Below are positions 58,176-64,000 of a DNA stretch of 64,000 bases, in pieces. The notes beneath the pieces were generated by a model, which saw only the letters and a program-made list of their open reading frames with translations, ran no database searches and was not told where the DNA came from. Numbering within the stretch: the stretch's first letter is position 1; each line of letters starts with the position of its first letter. The position numbers and the translations under genes were made by a program. The stretch is from Cranoglanis bouderius (Eukaryota; Chordata; Actinopteri; Siluriformes; Cranoglanididae), in contig CM042542.1 of the NCBI GenBank assembly GCA_023630585.1, forward strand, positions 25,928,510 to 25,992,509, given 5' to 3'.

Positions 58176-59047
58176 TGTTACGATGTCAGGAGAAGGCTGG
58201 ACACAGTTGCGGTGAAAAGCTTCGACACTTTATTCAGCATACATATGAAAAGGAAACAGGGCAAACAACGGGTTTTTAGAAGGCTTCGAGTCTTCGCTGA
58301 ATATAAAAGCAGAGCTTGTACACACTCTCAACAGTGTTAGCGCTAGAGTACAAAAAACACACACTAAACCACGGAAGGAAAAAACGAACAAAAAACAACA
58401 TTCAGCAATGAACCTTCACAACAAAAGAGTGGTTATAACAAACGGTGTGCAAACTACTAGCGCTAACAGAAAATAAAACACTTGTGCAAGTAAACTTATC
58501 ACAGAGATGTGTAAGAGAGGATGAGGGCTAGAGAGGAAATCGGAATCCAGGGTACTTAGCTTAATGTTAAATGCCGTGAGAATCAGTCCAGAGTTTACTC
58601 GCTCGGCACAGTGAGATTCGGGAGGAAACGGACACTCGACATAAGGAAATGGTTTGGGAACCACAAACACGGAGCTTCGGACGTCTAAATTAGAACACCA
58701 GAATCAAGAGCTACGGAAATCGGAATCCGCGCTACGGAACTAGAAACATTTCTATACTTCAAAGTGAAACTCCGTTAAACTGAACTACAAACTAATAATC
58801 CGCCCCGAGTGGAAGAAAACAGGGCTTTTTAAACACACAGAAAACATACATGAAATCAAAGGCACCTGGAAATGATAATCACATAACATGGAGAACCAAT
58901 ACGAAACAAGGAGGCGGGGACAGAGACATGACGCAAGACAATAACAAAAGCGCACATGGCCGAGGTAAACAAAACGAGAGTCCTTCTGAATGGAGCTGGA
59001 ATGCGGAAGTAAGCTACTCCATTCGCTGCGAGAGAGGGAACATAACA
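58176..59047 (-). repeat. 5' LTR of the element
   Basis: 872 bp, no difference from the 3' LTR seen by eye. It should carry the promoter. In element orientation a TTTAAAAAGCCC stretch about 230 bp in is a candidate TATA-like site. Confidence 0.95.
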
Positions 59048-59784
59048 GGTACAAGTTAGGAGAAGGATACAAAAAGATTTCAAAAGCTTTAACTGTCCCT
59101 CTGAGTACCGTTCAGAGCATTATTAAGAAGTGGAAAGCGTATGGCACCACCAACACCTTGCTTAGATCGGGCCGTCCCTCCAAACTGGATGACCGAGCCA
59201 GGAGGATATCGATCAGGGAAGCTACCAAGAGGCCAATGGCAACTTTGAAGGACTTACAAGACCTTATGGCAGAGATCACAAGCTTTACACAAAGCTGGCC
59301 TGTATGGCAGGGTGGCAAGAAAGAAGCCTCTTCTGAAAAAGTTTTGCAGAAAACCACTTGGAAGATTCTAATGCCATGTGGCAAAAGGTTTTATGGTCAG
59401 ATGAAACCAAGATTGAACTTTTTGGACTGAACTGCAAGCGTTATGTTTGGCAAAAACCAAACACAGCACACCACCCAAAACACACCATACCTACTGTGAA
59501 GCATGGTGGTGGCAACATTATGTTATGGGGTTGTCGTAGGTGGCTCTACGAAGTATTAAATCATGGGACTGATCACTTTTCCAACTCTGTTAATCTAGTT
59601 TTCTTATTTTACATTTCCAAACTGTTGCCTTTTTACGTTACTGGAATGTTGTAAGGCAGAATGTGTAAATAAAGCTGGAACAAAAAAACATATTTTTAAT
59701 GGGTTTTGATTTCAGGCTGTAAGTCAAAAAAAGTGACTATTTCAAAGGGGTATGATGATTTTCTATAGGCACTGTATATATTTT

Positions 59785-60370
59785 TGTTAGAGTTTCCCCT
59801 CGGTCTCTGAGTCGCTCGCTAGGTGAGCGGCTGACTCGAACAATTCCGCATTCCATTCTCCGCACCACCGTTGAGGAAGATCCTGATTCATAAAGATTCA
59901 CGTGTTGTTTACCTCTGCCATGTGCTTTTTGTTTTCGTTCATGTCATGTCTCCGCCTCCTGTGTTCCCCCATGTGCTTATGTTTTGGTCTGTGTCATGTC
60001 TCCGCCTCCGTAACTCTCATTGGTTCATGTTTATGGTGTAATTGACGAGTTTCAGCTGTCTTTGATTTTGGCATGAGATTGATGTGATCTCTTTGTGTTT
60101 AAATATGCCACTCTGTTTCCGCTTCTGCGCGGAGTATTAGTTAATCATAGTTTAGTTGGTTATAGTTTAGATTAGATGTGTTTAACCGTGCGCTTTGTTC
60201 CGGTGATTCCCAGATCACTACTCTCGTTTGACTACAGCCTGGATTATAGTTTGTTTTGTTCGTGGTATGGATTCTTCTGTTTGGAATAAACTCTTCTATA
60301 TTTACTGACGTCTCCCCAGCGCATGCATCCTGGCTCCCTCTTCCGTCCAACACGTCTGTGTTACGTAACA
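59785..60370 (+). mobile_element. Solo LTR (586 bp)
   Basis: TGTTAGAGTTTCC to GTTACGTAACA, flanked by ATTTT (59780-59784 and 60371-60375). It lies 10 bp after the end of the Tc1 element. Contains TTTAAATATGCCACTC and GCGGAGTATTAG as in the LTR at 45057. Confidence 0.92.
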
Positions 60371-60375
60371 ATTTT

Positions 60376-60660
60376 TTAAAAAACATCTTGAAATAAAAAG
60401 ACTTCATGGAACAGATTCTTGCTTGAACCTAATGAGTTTTAATTTGGGCTTCATAGAAATAAGAAAAGAGAAGAAAAGTAATTATTTGAGAATCATCATC
60501 CTTATTCTTTCTCCGAATGAATTGTATTGTGTACATCATAAGAATAGGTCTCTTAAAATAAAGAGGATTTTAAGTATGACCTAAGAAGAATTTTCATGAG
60601 TAAAGGCCACCTTATTCAACAGTCCAAGAGAACACGGATACTTTTTGTTAGTTTTTTTTT
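60376..60660. other. No recognised feature
   Basis: AT-rich spacer. Confidence 0.4.
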
Positions 60661-60769
60661 AATCATCCATCCATCCATCCATTTTCTGTACCGCTTATCC
60701 TACACAGGGTCACGGGGACCCTGGAGCCTATCCCAGGGAACTCTGGGCACAAGGCGGGGGACACCACTA
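60661..60769 (+). repeat. Common fish dispersed repeat with (CATC)n start
   Basis: CCATCCATCCATTTTCTGTACCGCTTATCC-type sequence; the core ACCGCTTATCCTACACAGGG and GGGGACACCACT are present. This repeat is very widespread in teleosts, probably a LINE 3' end. It is cut by the following Tc1 element. Confidence 0.65.
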
Positions 60770-60771
60770 TA

Positions 60772-62300
60772 CAGTGGATATAAAAAGTATACACAACCCT
60801 GTTAAAATGGCAGGTTTTTGTGGTATAAAAAAAATTAAACTAAGTTAAATCATTTAAGAACCCTTTTTTCTCCTTTGTGTGAAATTGCAACATATAAATA
60901 TCAAGTGACAAACACCCAGAAATGTTTTTGGGTAAAAAAAAAAAAAAAAAAACTTCTGATACCCAGTTTACATAAGTGTTCACACCCTTTTATAATTGGG
61001 ACTGTGGCCATGTTCAGAATGAACCAATCACATTCAAACTCATGTTAAATACTAATTATTTTAACCTGCCATCAATTAAAGTGACTGATTCCCCAAAATA
61101 AAGTACAGCTGTTCCTCTAGGATTCTCCTGACATCTTCCTGGTAACATGCAACTGGAAAAGCCATGGGCCGCAAAGAGCTTACAGAGCAGGAACAGGATC
61201 TCACTGTTGAAAAATATCAATCAGGAGAGGGTTACAATAAAATCTCCAAGGCACTGGATATACCATGGAACACTGTAAAGACAATAATCAACAAGTGGAG
61301 AAAATATGGCATGACAGTGTGTTAGAATCTCCCTCTCGCTACGATGCTAGCAGAGGCTAGCGAGTAGCGCACTTCCGCATTCCACACTTCGTGCTACGAG
61401 GAAGAGTAGCGCGAGCGTAATTCATAAAAACCCTCCGGACTGTGCATTCATGAACTCTGGTTTTGTTTACTTTGCCATGTGCTCGGTTGTTTTTGGTTTA
61501 CGTCATGTCTCTGCCCCCGCTTCCTTATTGGTCCGTTTATTTTGGTTCATGTCCTGTATCCGCCCTTGTTCTGTCATTGGTTTCCTGTTTATTGTTTGAT
61601 TATTGTTTTCAGGTGTTTTGTGTTTTATCTTGTTTGCGTTTGATTACCCGTGTTATTTAAACCCCTTTTTGTGTCCGCTTCCTCATGGAGTATTATATAG
61701 ATGAATACGAGTGAATCTCGCTCAGTAAAGATAAGGAATTGTACATTCCTCTATGTTTTTTTGTTTTCCTCGCGTTCTCTGGATTCTGGATCATTGCCTT
61801 GTGACGTATTGGATTATTACCTTGCCTATGTGGGATTACTGCGGTGTCAGTTTGTGGATTAATGCCTTGTAAGTTTTTGGATTATTACCTTGTTTTTCTT
61901 TGGAATTACTGCCCTGTCATTTTTGTGGATCATTGCCTTGTTTATTTGTGGATTTATGCCTGAACCCTCTGTGGATTTTTGGTTTGACTATTTTCCTTTT
62001 TTTTTACCCTGCCGGTGCGTTGCCTTTCCCCCTGATAGATATATGTTCCTTTACTTTTGAATACTCCTTTATGTTCCTAATAAACTGACTATTTCCCCTG
62101 CGAGTGCATCCTGCTTCCCTCCTTGTGGTTACGTAACACAGTGACACTATTAAGAACAGGAAGATCAGAAGAAAACTGTTCAGTGAGGCGGCCAAGAGGC
62201 CTACAGCAACGTTAAAAGAACTGCAGCAATTTCTGGCAAATACTGGCTGCTCCCTACATGTGACAACAATCTCCAGAATTCTTCACATCTCTGGGAGAGA
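60772..62300 (+). mobile_element. Tc1-like transposon interrupted by a solo LTR
   Basis: Left terminus TA/CAGTGGATATAAAAAGTATA. Transposase start at 61164: MGRKELTEQEQDLTVEKYQS and KALDIPWNTVKTIINKWRKY (first helix-turn-helix). It is broken at 61319 by the LTR and resumes at 62144 with the second DNA-binding part (RRPRGLQQR, frame-shifted). The DDE domain and right end are missing. Confidence 0.82.
61320..62138 (+). mobile_element. Solo LTR (819 bp)
   Basis: TGTTAGAATCTCCC to GTTACGTAACA, flanked by CAGTG (61315-61319 and 62139-62143). Longer than the other solo LTRs because of repeated GGATTATTACCTTG / GGATTACTGC segments (61790-61930). Confidence 0.92.
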
Positions 62301-62329
62301 GAGAAAATAGTTGGTATATTTTGTTAACT

Positions 62330-62480
62330 CATCTTTTGGCAGGTCTAGGTAAAAGGTCATAATCAATCAAAATAATTTTGACAGGTCTAGGTCAAAGGTC
62401 ATCATCATCAATCAAATTTTGACAGGTTATCATGATTAAATGTAATTTTGTCAGGTCAACAGGTGTCTGTATATTAAATG
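62330..62480 (+). repeat. Short tandem repeat with GGTCTAGGT(C/A)AAAGGTCAT units
   Basis: Two to three units of about 50 bp: TTTTG(A)CAGGTCTAGGT then AAAGGTCAT and CATAATCAATCAAA. The second unit holds a perfect DR1 (AGGTCAAAGGTCA, about 62389-62401). Related pieces recur at 62740-62770. Confidence 0.6.
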
Positions 62481-62576
62481 AAGCAGCATTCCCAGCTATG
62501 AAGAGTTGGTATAACTCATCAAGTTAATTTGACAGGCGTATGTTATTGTTTAAGATCATAGATTACAAATGAAAGC

Positions 62577-62582
62577 ACACAC

Positions 62583-62612
<30 letters not shown>
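62577..62612 (+). repeat. (CA)n microsatellite
   Basis: CA run with CG and GA interruptions. Confidence 0.85.
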
Positions 62613-62618
<6 letters not shown>

Positions 62619-62789
62619 ACCCTTAGAAAGAGAGTTGTTATATTTCATCAAACTAATTTTGCCATGTGTAAGTAATTAGAAACATGAAACCACCATTCTC
62701 TCACACACACAAACAATTTTATAACCAAGTATCCCCACATTTTGACAGGTCATCATGATTAAATGTAATCTCTTCAAGCTCACACAAAA

Positions 62790-64000
62790 CAACGGAGTCG
62801 AAAGAGCGCACAAGAAACAGAAGGAACCTGAAGAGCGCCCACAAAACAGCGGGAGATGAAAGTGCGCACACGAAACATCTGGACCCAGAAGAACGCACTC
62901 TAAACAGCTGTAGCCGAAACACAGCACAAGAAACAGCTGGAGTCGAAATAAAGCACACGAAACAGCTGGACCAAAAAGAGCGCAGACGAAACAAAGGGAG
63001 CCGAAATAGCACACACGAAACAGCGTGAGCCGAAAGAACTCACAAAAAAAAGCAGGAGCTGAAGGAGAGAACACGACACAACTACAGCCGAAAGAGCGCA
63101 GATGAAACAGCTGTAGCCGAAACAGCGCACACAAAACAGCTGGAGTCGAAACAGCGCAAACAAAACATCTGGAGTCGAAACAGCGCACACAAAACAGCTG
63201 GAGTCGAAACAGCGCACACAAAACAGCTGGAGTTGAAACATTGCACACAAAACGGCTGGAGCCGAAATAGCACACACGAAACGGCGGGACCCAGAAGAAC
63301 GCACACGACACAGCTGGAGTCAAAAGAGAGAACACGAAAGCGCTGGAGTCGAAAGAGCGAACACGAAACAGCTGGAGTCAAAAGAGCGCACACGAAACAG
63401 CTGGAGTCAAAAGAGCGCACACGAAACAGCTGGAGTCAAAAGAGCGCACACGAAACAGCTGGAGTCAAAAGAGTGCACACGAAACAGCATGAGTCGAAAG
63501 AACTCACAAAAAAAAGCAGGAGCTGAAGGAGAGAACACGACACAACTGCAGCCGAAAGAGCGCAGATGAAACAGCTGGAGTCGAAACAGTGCACACAAAA
63601 CAGCTGGAGTCGAAACATTGCACACAAAACAGCTGGAGCCGAAATAGCACACACGAAAGCGCTGGAGTCGAAAGAGCGAACACAAAACAGCTGGAGTCGA
63701 AAGAGAGAACACGGAACAGCTGGAGCGAAAAGAGCGCACACGAAACAGCTGGAGTTGAAAGAGCGAACACGAAACAGCTGGAGCCAAAAGAGCGCACACG
63801 AAACAGCTGGAATCGAAAGAGCGAACACAAAACGGCTAGAGCCGAAAGAGCGAACACAAAACGATGGAGTCGAAAGAGCGAACACGAAACGGCTGGAGTC
63901 GAAAGAGCGAACACGAAACGGCTGGAGTCAAAACAGCGCGCACGACACAGCTGGAGTCGAAAGAGCGACCACGACTCAACTGGAGTCGAAAGAGCACACT
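62790..64000 (+). repeat. 29-bp minisatellite, about 40 copies, runs off the window
   Basis: The most regular part (63370-63480) repeats GAAACAGCTGGAGTCAAAAG + AGCGCACAC, 29 bp. Elsewhere units differ by a few bases (GTCGAAAGAGCGAACACAAAAC and similar) and some are shortened to 28. Because 29 is not a multiple of 3, all three frames on the minus strand stay open with a 29-residue period; these are not genes. No gene is seen in this region. Confidence 0.92.

Larger units (their letters stand above)
53593..59047 (-). mobile_element. Complete non-autonomous LTR retrotransposon with captured zinc finger
   Basis: Two 872-bp LTRs (53593-54464 and 58176-59047) read identical by eye, each TGTTA...TAACA. 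The target duplication GGTAC is at 53588-53592 and 59048-59052. On the minus strand the order is 5' LTR, 17-bp spacer, ATG, one long frame, polypurine AAGGGGGGGGCTC (54465-54477), 3' LTR. The bases after the 5' LTR (GAATAATCCGCCAAAAG) do not begin with TGG as a usual tRNA primer site does. There is no protease, reverse transcriptase, RNase H or integrase, so mobility must depend on another element. See the CDS entry for the protein. Confidence 0.92.
53150..59774 (+). mobile_element. Tc1-like transposon interrupted by an LTR retrotransposon
   Basis: Ends TA/CAGTGCCTATAGAAAATCATCATACCC (53150) and its inverse GGTATGATGATTTTCTATAGGCACTG/TA (59774); given here as the shared CAGTGCCTATAG core. The host sequence resumes at 59053, where the plus strand reads YKKISKALTVPLSTVQSIIK and GRPSKLDDRARRISIREATK, the Tc1 DNA-binding region. 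It then continues frame-shifted through KVLWSDETKIELFGLN of the DDE domain. Internally deleted and inactive. Confidence 0.85.

Noticed and set aside
62676..63914. Several overlapping 97-219-residue frames rich in Cys/Phe
   Set aside because: All come from the 29-bp minisatellite, which is open in every frame; no gene.
62790..64000. CRISPR-like array of 29-bp repeats
   Set aside because: Repeats are contiguous with no unique spacers, and the sequence is eukaryotic.

Overview
The window looks like teleost fish nuclear DNA. There is no operon structure; genes are split by GT-AG introns; Tc1-like, hAT, L1/L2-like and LTR elements are dense; there are many (CA)n, (TA)n and (GT)n tracts; and a fish-type NLRC gene and a poly-C2H2 zinc finger gene are present. 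The density of Tc1 copies would suit an otophysan such as a catfish or characin, but I cannot name the species. All intron-containing models were read by eye from splice signals and reading phase.

Layout. 1-8.4 kb: a three-coding-exon, 14-finger C2H2 gene on the minus strand, with a CpG-rich promoter carrying a CRE and an E2F-like site at about 8.3 kb; old LINE and Tc1 fragments fill its introns and abut its stop codon. 8.5-10.8 kb: a Tc1-like element broken by a hAT element with a perfect 8-bp target duplication. 11.3-20.5 kb: a minus-strand NLRC3-like gene (four N-terminal/NACHT exons and two near-identical LRR exons) that now carries a nonsense codon and two small deletions; an L1-like LINE lies between the LRR exons. 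20.5-29 kb: sparse sequence with minisatellites, a probable integrase-type transposase exon, and an NRF1/YY1-type CpG promoter followed by a decayed C2H2-like exon. 29.8-32.2 kb: a decayed CCHC ORF1 of a LINE and a Polinton/Maverick-type DNA polymerase B fragment. 33-43.6 kb: Tc1, hAT and LINE debris, including a hAT MITE nested in a Tc1 copy. 44.3-49.4 kb: an intact 15-exon gene (450 codons) for a membrane-anchored protein that I read as a divergent mitoguardin (MIGA/FAM73) relative. 49.6-52.8 kb: a fold-back element and a young Tc1 inserted into a (TA)n tract. 53.1-59.8 kb: a Tc1 copy split by a complete LTR retrotransposon. 59.8-62.3 kb: two more solo LTRs and another Tc1. 62.8-64 kb: a 29-bp minisatellite running off the window.

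Most notable item: the LTR element at 53593-59047. Its two 872-bp LTRs look identical, it has a 5-bp target duplication, and it carries no protease, RT, RNase H or integrase. Its single 1318-codon frame joins a gag-like domain to a zinc finger matching, cysteine for cysteine, the N-terminal C6H2 finger of methionine aminopeptidase 1, followed by five kinds of in-frame tandem repeat. It looks like a recently mobile, non-autonomous retrotransposon that has captured a piece of a host gene. Three solo LTRs of the same broad family lie in the same 17 kb.
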